Source: Aquibium sp. A9E412 (lineage in GTDB: Bacteria; Pseudomonadota; Alphaproteobacteria; Rhizobiales; Rhizobiaceae). From it: a stretch of 41,584 nucleotides of DNA. Below are positions 16,382 to 23,827 of this stretch, piece by piece. The notes below the pieces were generated by a model. The model was not told the origin of the DNA. It ran no database searches and was given only the letters and a program-made list of their open reading frames with translations. The DNA is taken from positions 1-41,584 of the forward strand of contig NZ_JAOAOP010000029.1 in assembly GCF_030398335.1 (NCBI RefSeq). Reading direction: 5' to 3'. The translations under genes and the position numbers were made by a program. How positions within the stretch are numbered: position 1 is the stretch's first letter; every line of letters begins with the position of its first letter.

Positions 16382-17530
16382 ATGCTGGACAGAAAGGAAC
16401 AGGAGCGGGCCGCGCGCACCCTGCGCAAGGTGCTCGACGACACGCGCGGCCAGTCGCGCAGGCAGTTTCTCGCGAGCCTCGGCAAGGCGGCGGCCGGCTC
16501 GGCGCTGCTGACGACCTTCCACGGCATGCTCGCCACGCGCGCGGCCGCGCAGGAGACCGCGCCCGTCACCACCATGGGCTGGGGCGGCGAGTGGGACGAG
16601 CGCATCGCCGCCGCCTACTACGAGCCGTTCACCGAACGGTCGGGCACGCCGGTCCGGGTCATCCCCTATTCCACGCCCAAGGTGCTGGCCATGCACGAGG
16701 CGGGCGCGATGGAGATCGACTTCCTGCTCGGCGCCGGGCTCGACACGCCGATGCTGATCGAGCGCGGCGTCACCGAGCCGATCGACTGGAGCGTCGTCGA
16801 CAAGAGCGCGCTGACGCCGAACCAGCTCGCCTATGGCGACCACGCCATCGGCGGCAGCACGCTGTCCTACGTGATGGCCTACAACACCCGCCGCTGGCCG
16901 GGCGACGACCATCCGAAGAGCTGGGCCGACTTCTGGGACGTCGAGCGGTTCCCCGGGCCGCGCGCGCTCGGCCGCTACACCGCCTATCCGACGCTCGAAT
17001 TCGCGCTGCTCGCCGACGGCGTGCCGAAGGAGGAGCTCTATCCGCTCGACCTCGACCGCGCGTTCGCCAGCCTCGACCGCATCAAGCCGCACATCTCGAG
17101 CTGGTGGGAGACCGGCGGCCAGCAGCAGCAGCTCATGGAGGACATGGAGGTCGACCTTCTCTATGTCTGGAACGGCCGCGGCACGGTCACCATCCGCGAC
17201 AACGGCGCGCCGTTCGCCTTCATGTGGACCGACGCGGCCTATCAGGGCGAGGTCGAGGCCTGGCTCGCCATGAAGGGCGGACCGAACCCGAAGGGCGCCA
17301 TGCGCATCCTCGACTGGCTCGGCCGCGCCGAGCCGCAGGCGGCGTTCGCGCGGGTGATGTACTACGGACCGACGAACCTCAAGGCCTACGACCTGCTGGA
17401 GCCCGATCTGGCGGCGATCCTGCCGTCGTCGCCGCAGAACCTGCCGCAGCAGTTCGCGATCGACTGGGGCTGGTGGGGCGAGAACTTCGACACCGCCCAG
17501 CGCCGCTTCGAGGAGTGGCTGCAGGCCTGA
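16382..17530 (+). CDS. Extracellular solute-binding protein, PotD-like, Tat signal
   Basis: The 382-residue protein starts at an ATG preceded by AAGGAG 7 bases away. The N-terminus carries a twin-arginine signal (SRRQFLASLGK, Arg26-Arg27, then a hydrophobic segment, cleavage near TRAAAQ), so it is probably exported folded. The mature part has the two-lobed family 1 features (MGWGGEWDERIAAAYYEPF, VMAYNTRRWPGDDHPKSWAD). It would bind the cargo for the PotABC-like transporter. The pocket region is rich in Trp and acidic residues (SSWWETGGQQQQL), compatible with an amine or betaine-like ligand, but that is inference. Strong hairpins follow the gene. Confidence 0.9.
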   Translation: MLDRKEQERAARTLRKVLDDTRGQSRRQFLASLGKAAAGSALLTTFHGMLATRAAAQETAPVTTMGWGGEWDERIAAAYYEPFTERSGTPVRVIPYSTPKVLAMHEAGAMEIDFLLGAGLDTPMLIERGVTEPIDWSVVDKSALTPNQLAYGDHAIGGSTLSYVMAYNTRRWPGDDHPKSWADFWDVERFPGPRALGRYTAYPTLEFALLADGVPKEELYPLDLDRAFASLDRIKPHISSWWETGGQQQQLMEDMEVDLLYVWNGRGTVTIRDNGAPFAFMWTDAAYQGEVEAWLAMKGGPNPKGAMRILDWLGRAEPQAAFARVMYYGPTNLKAYDLLEPDLAAILPSSPQNLPQQFAIDWGWWGENFDTAQRRFEEWLQA

Positions 17531-17538
17531 CCGCGGTT

Positions 17539-17610
17539 CTGCGTGCGGCGCCTCCCGGCGGCCTCGCACGCAGCGCTTGCTTGCCGGCCGCGCGCCCCTG
17601 CCGCGGCCGG
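17539..17610. terminator. Tandem GC hairpins after the solute-binding protein gene
   Basis: Two perfect stems sit in the 109-base gap before the M24 gene: CTGCGTGCG / CGCACGCAG (17539-17547 and 17565-17573), and CCGGCCGCG / CGCGGCCGG (17584-17592 and 17602-17610). No T-run follows the first; TCCTTCC follows the second. They may partly terminate the operon or protect the binding-protein mRNA 3' end. Confidence 0.5.
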
Positions 17611-17639
17611 TCCTTCCCCCGAACACGGATGACTGGACG

Positions 17640-18893
17640 ATGCGCTCGACCGACTACAACGGCCTGGCTCCCGGCGCCTTCGAGGCGATGGTGGAGGGCG
17701 AGCGCCAGCTCGCCTTCGCGCCCGCAGAATACGCCGACCGGCTCGCCCGCGTGCGCCGCCTGATGGCGGATGCGGGCGTCGACATGCTCTGGATCACCAC
17801 GCCGGAGCACATCTGCTGGCTGCACGGCTTCTTCGCGAGCTGGTACAAGGCCAACGCGCCGATGCGCTATCCGCAGTGCTACGGCACCGCGGTGCATGTC
17901 GACCACGACCACGTCATCCATTTCGACAATCCGACCGAGATGCCGGTGCTGTCGCGCGTCTCGGTGTGCGAGGACGCCGTGTGGTTCCGCTCGCGCACGG
18001 CGCGCGACAACATCCCGCTGGTGATGGGCGAGCTGGCCGCGCGCGGCTGGCTCGGCGGCACGGTGGCGATGGAGAAGTGGAGCTACCTGCCCAACCCGAC
18101 CGTCTCGACCATGTTCGAGGGGGCGTTCGCCGCCCAGGGGGCGCGCGTCGTCGACGGCAGCGCCATCGTGCGCCGGGCGCGGCGGGTGAAGTCGCCGGCC
18201 GAGATCGCCAAGCACGAGCAGGCCGCGCGCTACGCCGACATCGGCATCGAGACGATCCGCCGCGAGCTCAGGCCGGGCATGACCGAGCTCGAGCTGTTCG
18301 GTCTGGTGACGGCGCAGATGATGAAGGCGGGCAGCGAGTTCCCGGCCCTCATCCCGATCTTCAACGCGCTGCCGGTGCGCGACGGGCGGCCGGTCTCCTC
18401 CGGTCACTCGATGGCCGGACGCGCGACGATCGAGAAGGGCCAGTTCCTCTGCGCCGACCTGTGCGGCGTGCACGACCGCTACCACACCAACGTCATGCGC
18501 GGCGTCTATCTCGGCGATCCGCCGGCGGCGATGGTGCGGCAGTACGAGAAGGCGGCGAAGGTGTTCGACCTGTTCCGCAGCGAGGTGCGCGCCGGCATGA
18601 CCGTCGGCGCGGTCAACGCGCTGGTCCGCGAGGCGCTCGGCGGGCTTGGGCTCGACGGCGCCGAGGGCTGGGTGCTCGGCTACGAGCTCGGCCTGTCGCT
18701 GCCGCCCGACTGGGTCGGCGAGTTCTACTTCCACTACCAGGACGACGCCCATCTCGACCGCGTCTTCGAGGCCAACATGGTCACCAATCTGGAAAGCCTG
18801 TTCAACACCTGGCTGATCGACACGCTGGTCTACGAGCCGGATGGCTGCCGGGTGCTGTCTAAGACGCCGATCGAGCTGATGGCGACCGGCTGA
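17640..18893 (+). CDS. M24 (pita-bread fold) hydrolase lacking canonical metal ligands
   Basis: The 417-residue protein has the two-domain layout of the creatinase/aminopeptidase P/prolidase superfamily: an N-terminal domain (about residues 25-175) and a pita-bread domain (about 185-410). The metal positions are altered. Asp273 (CADLCGV) and Glu385 (VTNLES) remain, but the second Asp is Asn284 (YHTNVMRG), the usual His is Tyr348 (LGYELGLSLPPDW) and the last Glu is Ile393 (WLIDTLVYE). It is therefore unlikely to be a metallopeptidase. Creatinase is a known metal-free member, and the PPDW segment recalls ectoine-hydrolase-like enzymes. It probably cleaves the small molecule brought in by the upstream transporter. 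The ribosome site is weak. Confidence 0.82.
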   Translation: MRSTDYNGLAPGAFEAMVEGERQLAFAPAEYADRLARVRRLMADAGVDMLWITTPEHICWLHGFFASWYKANAPMRYPQCYGTAVHVDHDHVIHFDNPTEMPVLSRVSVCEDAVWFRSRTARDNIPLVMGELAARGWLGGTVAMEKWSYLPNPTVSTMFEGAFAAQGARVVDGSAIVRRARRVKSPAEIAKHEQAARYADIGIETIRRELRPGMTELELFGLVTAQMMKAGSEFPALIPIFNALPVRDGRPVSSGHSMAGRATIEKGQFLCADLCGVHDRYHTNVMRGVYLGDPPAAMVRQYEKAAKVFDLFRSEVRAGMTVGAVNALVREALGGLGLDGAEGWVLGYELGLSLPPDWVGEFYFHYQDDAHLDRVFEANMVTNLESLFNTWLIDTLVYEPDGCRVLSKTPIELMATG

Positions 18894-18918
18894 GGCCGGC
18901 CGCGCCGGCCGGTCAGCC
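18888..18918. terminator. Bidirectional hairpin between converging genes
   Basis: GGCTGA-GGCCGGC-CGC-GCCGGCC-GG-TCAGCC forms a 13-bp stem with a 2-base bulge. The stop codons of both converging genes lie in the two outer arms. No T-tract is present. Confidence 0.5.
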
Positions 18919-20010
18919 CGCCGCGGCGATGCGCTGGCCGTCCCCGTCGAACAGGTGGCAGGCCGCGCCGTCGAAGGCGAGGCGCACGGCCGCGCCCGGC
19001 GCGATCGCCGTGTGCCCGGTCTTCACCAGGACCGGCGCCGGCAGCGCCGCGCTGGTGCAGTAGACCAGCGTCTCGGCGCCGAGATGCTCGACCACGTCGA
19101 CCTTCGCCGCGATGCCGTCCTCGCCGGAGACGAGCGCCACGTTCTCCGGCCGCACGCCGAGCCGGACCGGCGCGCCGGCCGCTGCCCGGTGCGCCGGGAT
19201 GGCGACCGTCGCGCCGCCGTCGAGCGCCACCGCGGTCGTCGCCGCGTCGCTCGCCGCCGCGTCGCTCGCCGCCACCTGTCCGGCGAAGATGTTGATGCGC
19301 GGCGCGCCGATGAATTCGGCGACGAACTGCGAGGCGGGCCGGCTGTACAGCTCCATCGGCGCGCCCATCTGCATGATGCGGCCGTCCTTGAGCACGACGA
19401 TGGTGTCGGCCATCGTCATCGCCTCGATCTGGTCGTGCGTGACGTAGATCATCGTGCTGCCGAGCGACTGGTGCAGCTTGGCGAGCTCGACGCGCATCTC
19501 CGCGCGCAGCGCGGCGTCGAGATTGGACAGCGGCTCGTCGAACAGAAAGACCTCGGGCTGGCGCATCAGCGCGCGGCCGATGGCGACGCGCTGGCGCTGG
19601 CCGCCGGACAGCTGGCCGGGCTTGCGGTCGAGCAGCTCGTCGAGCTGCAGCATGGCGGCGACCTCGGCCGCCCTGGCGCGCCGCTCCGCGCGGCCGACGC
19701 CGCGCAGCCGCAGGCTGAACGACATGTTCTCCCACACGCTCATGTGCGGATAGAGCGCGTAGGACTGGAACACCATCGCCGCGCCGCGGTCGGGCGCGGG
19801 CACCTCGTTCATGCGCCGCGCGCCGAAGCGGATCTCGCCGGCGTTGACCGCCTCGAGCCCGGCGATCACGCGCAGCAGCGTGGACTTGCCGCAGCCCGAC
19901 GGTCCGACGAAGGCGACGAACGCCTTGTCGGCGATCTCGAGCGAGATGTCCTTCAGCACCTCGTGGGCGCCGAAGCTCTTGCGGATGCCGTCGAGCGTGA
20001 CGCTCACCAT
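18913..20010 (-). CDS. UgpC/MalK-type sugar ABC transporter ATP-binding protein
   Basis: The 365-residue product has Walker A GPSGCGKST (about residues 36-44), MVFQSYALYPHMSVWENMSF, signature LSGGQRQRVAIGRAL, Walker B VFLFDEPLSNLD, and the hallmark TMIYVTHDQIEAMTMAD of the CUT1 family. A C-terminal regulatory/TOBE part follows (VRLGVRPENVALV). The only sugar-type permeases nearby without an ATPase are at 23828-25518, on the opposite arm of the same island, so this is their likely motor. It is the last gene of the leftward SorC operon, 16 bases after ridA. An in-frame 15-base tandem duplication lies in the linker. Confidence 0.92.
   Translation of the reverse strand: MVSVTLDGIRKSFGAHEVLKDISLEIADKAFVAFVGPSGCGKSTLLRVIAGLEAVNAGEIRFGARRMNEVPAPDRGAAMVFQSYALYPHMSVWENMSFSLRLRGVGRAERRARAAEVAAMLQLDELLDRKPGQLSGGQRQRVAIGRALMRQPEVFLFDEPLSNLDAALRAEMRVELAKLHQSLGSTMIYVTHDQIEAMTMADTIVVLKDGRIMQMGAPMELYSRPASQFVAEFIGAPRINIFAGQVAASDAAASDAATTAVALDGGATVAIPAHRAAAGAPVRLGVRPENVALVSGEDGIAAKVDVVEHLGAETLVYCTSAALPAPVLVKTGHTAIAPGAAVRLAFDGAACHLFDGDGQRIAAAG
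19241..19270. repeat. Perfect 15-base tandem duplication inside the ABC ATPase gene
   Basis: GCCGCGTCGCTCGCC occurs twice head to tail. On the coding strand this gives an extra five-residue unit in the linker between the ATPase and TOBE domains (AASDAAASDAAT). The frame is kept. Confidence 0.85.
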
Positions 20011-20026
20011 GATGCCGCCGCCCGCC

Positions 20027-20380
20027 TCACCTGACCGCCACGATCTGGATCTCGATGAGATCCGTCGGCTCGGCCAGCCGCGCCTCCACGCAGGCGCGCG
20101 CCGGCGCGGCCCCCTCGGGCACCCAGGCGTCCCAGACCGCGTTGACCGCGTGCCGGTTGCGGATGTCCGACAGCCAGATCATCGCCGAGACGATGCGGCT
20201 GCGGTCGGAGCCGGCCTCGGCGAGCAGCGCATCGAGCTTGTCGAGGATGTTGCGGGTCTGGCCCTCGAGATCGAGCGTCCGGTCGGACGCGATCTGGCCG
20301 GCGAAATAGAGCATCGTCGCGCCGGCCGGCGCCTCGACGACCTGGCTCATGCGCTTTCCGGTCTGGTGGCGTTTCAGCAC
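20027..20380 (-). CDS. RidA (YjgF/YER057c/UK114) family protein
   Basis: The 117-residue product matches RidA in length and in motifs: RHQTGKRMSQVVEA at the N-terminus, YFAGQIA, TRNILDKLDALLAEAG, WVPEGAAPARACVEARL and the terminal LIEIQIVAV. Arg101 corresponds to the catalytic arginine, and Glu110 to the conserved acid. The start is a GTG at 20380 with AGGAGG exactly 6 bases upstream; an ATG 4 bases earlier opens a wrong frame. RidA proteins hydrolyse reactive enamines/imines. In this operon the protein may clean up a nitrogenous intermediate of the catabolic route. Confidence 0.92.
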   Translation of the reverse strand: MLKRHQTGKRMSQVVEAPAGATMLYFAGQIASDRTLDLEGQTRNILDKLDALLAEAGSDRSRIVSAMIWLSDIRNRHAVNAVWDAWVPEGAAPARACVEARLAEPTDLIEIQIVAVR

Positions 20381-20420
20381 GCATTTCCTCCTGGCTTGGC
20401 TGCGGACGGCACGGACCCGC

Positions 20421-21140
20421 TCACGACGCCGCCCCGGCGGCCGGCGTCAGCCCCTCGGCGCGCATGATGTCGGCCACCTTCTGCGACAGCACCGCGACGG
20501 TCCGGTCGCGCGCCGCCCGGCCGGCCTCGAGATCGGCCTTGCTCGGCTCGCCGTTGATGCCGCCGGACTGCGGATGGATGGCGTGGCGCGAGCGCAGCTT
20601 GTACCAGGGCTTGTCGATCTTGAAGTCGACGGCACGCTCGGGGTGGTAGACCGCGCCGGTCACCGCGGCGACCTCCGTCTCGCCCTTGTCGGCGTGGTGG
20701 ATGCCGGCGATGCCGGCCTCGGTCCACCAGTTCCAGCAGGCCAGCCGCGCCTCGGGATAGCGTTCCCAGATGGTCCAGAACGCCGCTTCGCAGGGCGCCT
20801 TGTTGGCGCCGTGGCCGCTCAGGAAGATCAGCCGCTGGAAGCCATGCAAGCAGAACATGCCGCCGAGCTCGGCGATCACCGTGGTGAAGGTCGACGGGCT
20901 GAGGCCGATGGTGCCGGGATAGTCACGCATCTCGTCGGCGAAGCCGTAGGGCAGCCCGGGCGCCAGGACGGCGCCGGTGCGCTCGGCGATGGCGCGCGAG
21001 AAGTACTCCGCGGTGTCGATGTCGACGCTGAGCGACAGATGCGGGCCGTGCGCCTCGATCAGGCCGATCGGCACGATGACCGGCAGCCGCCGGTCGAGCG
21101 CGTCGACCTCGTGGTTCGTGAGACGTTTCCATTCGATCAT
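20421..21140 (-). CDS. Creatininase-family metal hydrolase (first copy)
   Basis: The 239-residue product has the creatininase-family zinc motifs: IGLIEAHGPHLSLSVDID (Glu29, His31, Asp40), the glycine-rich FLSGHGANK (His110) and HHADKGETE (His149-Glu154 region). The ATG at 21140 has GGAG about 9 bases upstream. The family contains creatinine amidohydrolase, MftE and 3-dehydro-scyllo-inosose hydrolase-type ring openers, so the name does not fix the substrate. It is the first gene after the SorC regulator and is accompanied by ridA and a sugar ABC ATPase gene. A second family member (26269-27027) lies on the other arm of the island. Confidence 0.88.
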   Translation of the reverse strand: MIEWKRLTNHEVDALDRRLPVIVPIGLIEAHGPHLSLSVDIDTAEYFSRAIAERTGAVLAPGLPYGFADEMRDYPGTIGLSPSTFTTVIAELGGMFCLHGFQRLIFLSGHGANKAPCEAAFWTIWERYPEARLACWNWWTEAGIAGIHHADKGETEVAAVTGAVYHPERAVDFKIDKPWYKLRSRHAIHPQSGGINGEPSKADLEAGRAARDRTVAVLSQKVADIMRAEGLTPAAGAAS

Positions 21141-21157
21141 GGGGCGGGTCTCCGTTT

Positions 21158-21185
21158 GCACTTTTGTGCTTTCGTATCTACACAA
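21158..21185. promoter_or_regulatory. Dyads in the gap between the SorC gene and the creatininase gene
   Basis: GCAC-TTTT-GTGC (21158-21169) overlaps a wider dyad TTGTG-N12-CACAA (21164-21185) in an AT-rich stretch. It may mark a second promoter or operator that lets the creatininase-ridA-ATPase genes be expressed apart from the regulator. The arms are short, so this is tentative. Confidence 0.3.
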
Positions 21186-21192
21186 GTTGACA

Positions 21193-22194
21193 TCATGCCG
21201 CATCACCGCGCGGCCGCCCCGCACCGGCCTTGCCGGCGCGCGCCAGCACGGCGCGCATCGTCGCCTCGTCGGTAACCAGCACGTGCGGCAGACCGGTGCG
21301 CAGCGCGCCGGTGATCACGTCCACCTTGCCGGCCCCGCCCGAGGCCAGGACCAGCGACTTCATCGCCCGCAGATCGGCCAGGCCGGGGCCGACGAGCTGG
21401 CGGTTGACCGGGTGGTCGACCGGCGCGCCGTCGATGTCGATGAACGTTCCGAGCAGGTCGCCGACCGCGCCCGCGGCCGTCAGCTCGGCGGCGCTCACGC
21501 CGCGCGGCAGCGCGTGCCGCACGAGCAGCGACGCGGGGCTCATGTCGCCGGCGGCGAAGCAGGCGACGTCGGCGCTGAGGATCAGCTCCAGCACCGCGGC
21601 GAAGAACTGCTGGCCGGTCAGCACGTAGCGCGCCTCCGGCGTGTCGGCGTAGATCGGCGCCGTCATGTAGTACCGTTCTGCCTTGAGCAGGCGGCCGAGT
21701 TTGCCAATGATTTCAATGGCATTTTCCTCGGAGGAGCGGGGCAGGGCGCCGAGCAGCGTGACGATCTTGCTCTCCGGTCGCGGGCATGGCTTGAGGAAGC
21801 GCAGCATCTCGCGCATCGTCTGCCCCCAGCCGATGCCGAACACCGTCTTGGCCGGATCGGCGACCTGCTCCGACATGTAGCGGGCGAGACCGGCGCCCAC
21901 CATGGCGTGGGTGCCGTCGGCCGAAACCGGGCTCGGCACCACGACCGCATTGCGCAGGCCGAAGGCGGCGACCGCCTCGCGCTCGAGCGCCACGCAGTCC
22001 GCCAGCGGCGCCGTCACCTCGACGCGCACCAGCCCCTGGTCGCGCGCCTCGGCGAGCATCCGGTTGACCCGGAAGCGCGACACGCCGAGCGCCTCGGCGA
22101 CGTCGGCCTGCTTGCGCTCCTCGATGAAGTAGAGCCACGCCGCGCGCAGCATAAGCGCCTGCTCGTGGTCGGCCAGGTCGGCCTCGCTCGGCAT
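21193..22194 (-). CDS. SorC/DeoR-type sugar-binding transcriptional regulator
   Basis: From the ATG at 22194 the product is 333 residues. A TTG at 22227 with GAGG 5 bases upstream would add 11 residues and cannot be excluded. The N-terminus has a SorC-type helix-turn-helix (RAAWLYFIEERKQADVAEAL, GVSRFRVNRMLAEARDQGL). The large effector domain resembles phosphosugar isomerase folds (VFGIGWGQTMREML, CFAAGDMSP, VLASGGAGKVDVITGAL). Family members sense phosphorylated sugars or polyols and control the adjacent uptake operon. It is divergent from the binding protein gene at 22379 and heads the leftward operon. The FGGY kinase product may be the natural inducer. Confidence 0.9.
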   Translation of the reverse strand: MPSEADLADHEQALMLRAAWLYFIEERKQADVAEALGVSRFRVNRMLAEARDQGLVRVEVTAPLADCVALEREAVAAFGLRNAVVVPSPVSADGTHAMVGAGLARYMSEQVADPAKTVFGIGWGQTMREMLRFLKPCPRPESKIVTLLGALPRSSEENAIEIIGKLGRLLKAERYYMTAPIYADTPEARYVLTGQQFFAAVLELILSADVACFAAGDMSPASLLVRHALPRGVSAAELTAAGAVGDLLGTFIDIDGAPVDHPVNRQLVGPGLADLRAMKSLVLASGGAGKVDVITGALRTGLPHVLVTDEATMRAVLARAGKAGAGRPRGDAA

Positions 22195-22253
22195 GCCGTC
22201 GGCGGCGGCGGAGGGGGTGGGGTGCAAGGCGGCCTCGGGTGCTGCGGCAATTT

Positions 22254-22267
22254 TTGTTGATGAACAA
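22254..22267. promoter_or_regulatory. Probable SorC operator in the divergent promoter region
   Basis: TTGTT-GATG-AACAA is a perfect 5-bp dyad in an AT-rich patch (22250-22275) between the SorC gene and the transporter gene. SorC/DeoR-type operators often contain TGTT/AACA half-sites like these. Its central position could serve both directions. Confidence 0.5.
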
Positions 22268-22301
22268 TTACAAATGTGCTAGCCGTCTGTCAATCATGGA
22301 C

Positions 22302-22359
22302 GGTGCCGCGGTCCGGCGCGCGGCACCCGGGCCCACAAACCCGCGGGCCCACAAAATAG
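22302..22359 (+). repeat. Structured leader: hairpin plus tandem 16-base repeat before the binding-protein gene
   Basis: GGTGCCG / CGGCACC (22302-22308, 22321-22327) can form a hairpin. It is followed by two adjacent 16-base units at 22328 and 22344 that share their first 12 bases (CGGGCCCACAAA). All lie in the presumed 5' leader. The purpose is unknown; it may affect mRNA stability or translation. Confidence 0.5.
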
Positions 22360-22378
22360 CCGTTCGATGGAGGTGAAA

Positions 22379-23743
22379 TTGAAGGCATCCACCAGACTGC
22401 TCACCGCGGCGGCGTTCGCCATCGCCCTGCCGACGGCGGCCAGCGCCCAGACCGAGATCAACATCGTCGCGTTCGCCCCCGGATTCGCCTGGGCCGACAT
22501 GTTCGGCCCCTCGGGCACCGACAAGACCGACAAGCTGCGCGCCTTCGAGGAGGCGACCGGCATCACCGTCAACATCGAGTTCGCCGACGAGGAGACGGCG
22601 CGCCAGAAGGTGCTGCTCGACCTGGTCAACCAGACCGGCACCTACGACCTGGTGATGCTCGGCTCCGACGGCGCCGTGCAGACCTTCAGCTATGCCGGCT
22701 ATCTCGAGCCGCTCGACGACCTGCTGTCGACGGCGACGGAGTATTTCGATCCCGAGGCGGTCTACCCGCAGTTCCTCGAGGCCAACCGCGTCGACGGCAA
22801 GCTGTGGGCCTTGCCCTACTACTCGTTCGGCGCCGGCGTCATCTACCGCAAGGACATCTTCGAGCGCTACGGCATCGCCGAGTTCCCCGAGACCACCGAG
22901 GCGCTGGCCGGCGCGCTCGACACCATCAAGGCCGGCCTCGAGAAGGACGGCATCACCGACGTCTACCCGCTGACCATGCGCGGTGCGCCCGGCGAGGAGC
23001 CGAGCCTCGACCTGAGCGGGTTCGTCTACGCCTATGCCGGCTATCCCGCCTGGTTCGAGGGCGGCGCGACGACGCCCGAGGAGATCAGGGCCAACGACGC
23101 CCGGCCGATCTTCACCGGCGAGTTCCGCGAGGGCTTCGAGGCCTTCGTGGAATGGTCGCGCGAATACGGGCCGCCCGGCATCGCCACCCACACCTGGGTC
23201 GACATGATGAACCTCTACGGCGCCGGCCAGGCGGTCGTTCTCATGCCTTCGGCGATCAACGGCTTCGCCGCGCTCGGCGGCACCGAGAACACCGACGTCG
23301 CCGAGCACACGGCCTTCGCGCCGTCGCCGGCCGGCCCCTCCGGCCTGCCGGTGCAGAGCTTCTGGACCTTCTCGGTCGGCGTCAGCGCGTTCTCCGACAA
23401 CAAGGAGGCCGCCTACAAGACGCTCGCCTTCCTGACCGGCGAGCAGGCCATGCAGGGCTTCGCCGAAACGATCGGCTGGCCCTACAGCACCTTCCCGGCG
23501 ATCACGCGCGGCGAGGTGCTGGGCGAGAAGTGGCCGGCCGAGATGCTCGACCAGATCGAGGCGAGCTACGAGCAGGCCGATCCGCACTACTTCCCCTACA
23601 TCCCAGAGCTCAACGCGTTCATGGAGCGCATCGGCACCGCCGCGTCGGAGGCGATCTCCGGCTCCAAGACGGTGGACGAGGCGCTTGCCGAGCTGCAGGC
23701 CTGGGCCGAGGAGCGCATGGAGCGCGCCGGCTACTACGAGTAG
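22379..23743 (+). CDS. Sugar-type ABC transporter solute-binding protein (family 1)
   Basis: A TTG start at 22379 is preferred: GGAGGTGA lies directly upstream, and the resulting N-terminus is a clean signal peptide (KASTRLLTAAAFAIALPTAA, cleavage at ASA|Q). An in-frame ATG at 22367 would place the ribosome site inside the gene. The product is 454 residues with the family 1 fold (DKLRAFEEATGITVNIEFAD, YDLVMLGSDGAVQTF, LPYYSFGAGVIYRKDIFERY, AFLTGEQAMQGFAE). It should capture a carbohydrate or polyol in the periplasm for the permeases at 23828 and 24688. Cargo identity cannot be read from sequence. Confidence 0.9.
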   Translation: MKASTRLLTAAAFAIALPTAASAQTEINIVAFAPGFAWADMFGPSGTDKTDKLRAFEEATGITVNIEFADEETARQKVLLDLVNQTGTYDLVMLGSDGAVQTFSYAGYLEPLDDLLSTATEYFDPEAVYPQFLEANRVDGKLWALPYYSFGAGVIYRKDIFERYGIAEFPETTEALAGALDTIKAGLEKDGITDVYPLTMRGAPGEEPSLDLSGFVYAYAGYPAWFEGGATTPEEIRANDARPIFTGEFREGFEAFVEWSREYGPPGIATHTWVDMMNLYGAGQAVVLMPSAINGFAALGGTENTDVAEHTAFAPSPAGPSGLPVQSFWTFSVGVSAFSDNKEAAYKTLAFLTGEQAMQGFAETIGWPYSTFPAITRGEVLGEKWPAEMLDQIEASYEQADPHYFPYIPELNAFMERIGTAASEAISGSKTVDEALAELQAWAEERMERAGYYE

Positions 23744-23756
23744 CCGGCACCGAACC

Positions 23757-23788
23757 GCCGCGGCCGGGACCGGCGTCCCGGCCGCGGC
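23757..23788. terminator. Perfect 14-bp hairpin between binding-protein and permease genes
   Basis: GCCGCGGCCGGGAC-CGGC-GTCCCGGCCGCGGC is a perfect 14-bp stem with a 4-base loop, 14 bases after the binding-protein stop. CATCCTCTTG follows and there is no true T-run. Such hairpins commonly stabilise the upstream mRNA and dampen the permease genes, giving excess binding protein. Confidence 0.6.
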
Positions 23789-23827
23789 ATCCTCTTGAAG
23801 TGTAGCGGCCGAACGCGCGGGGCGGGC

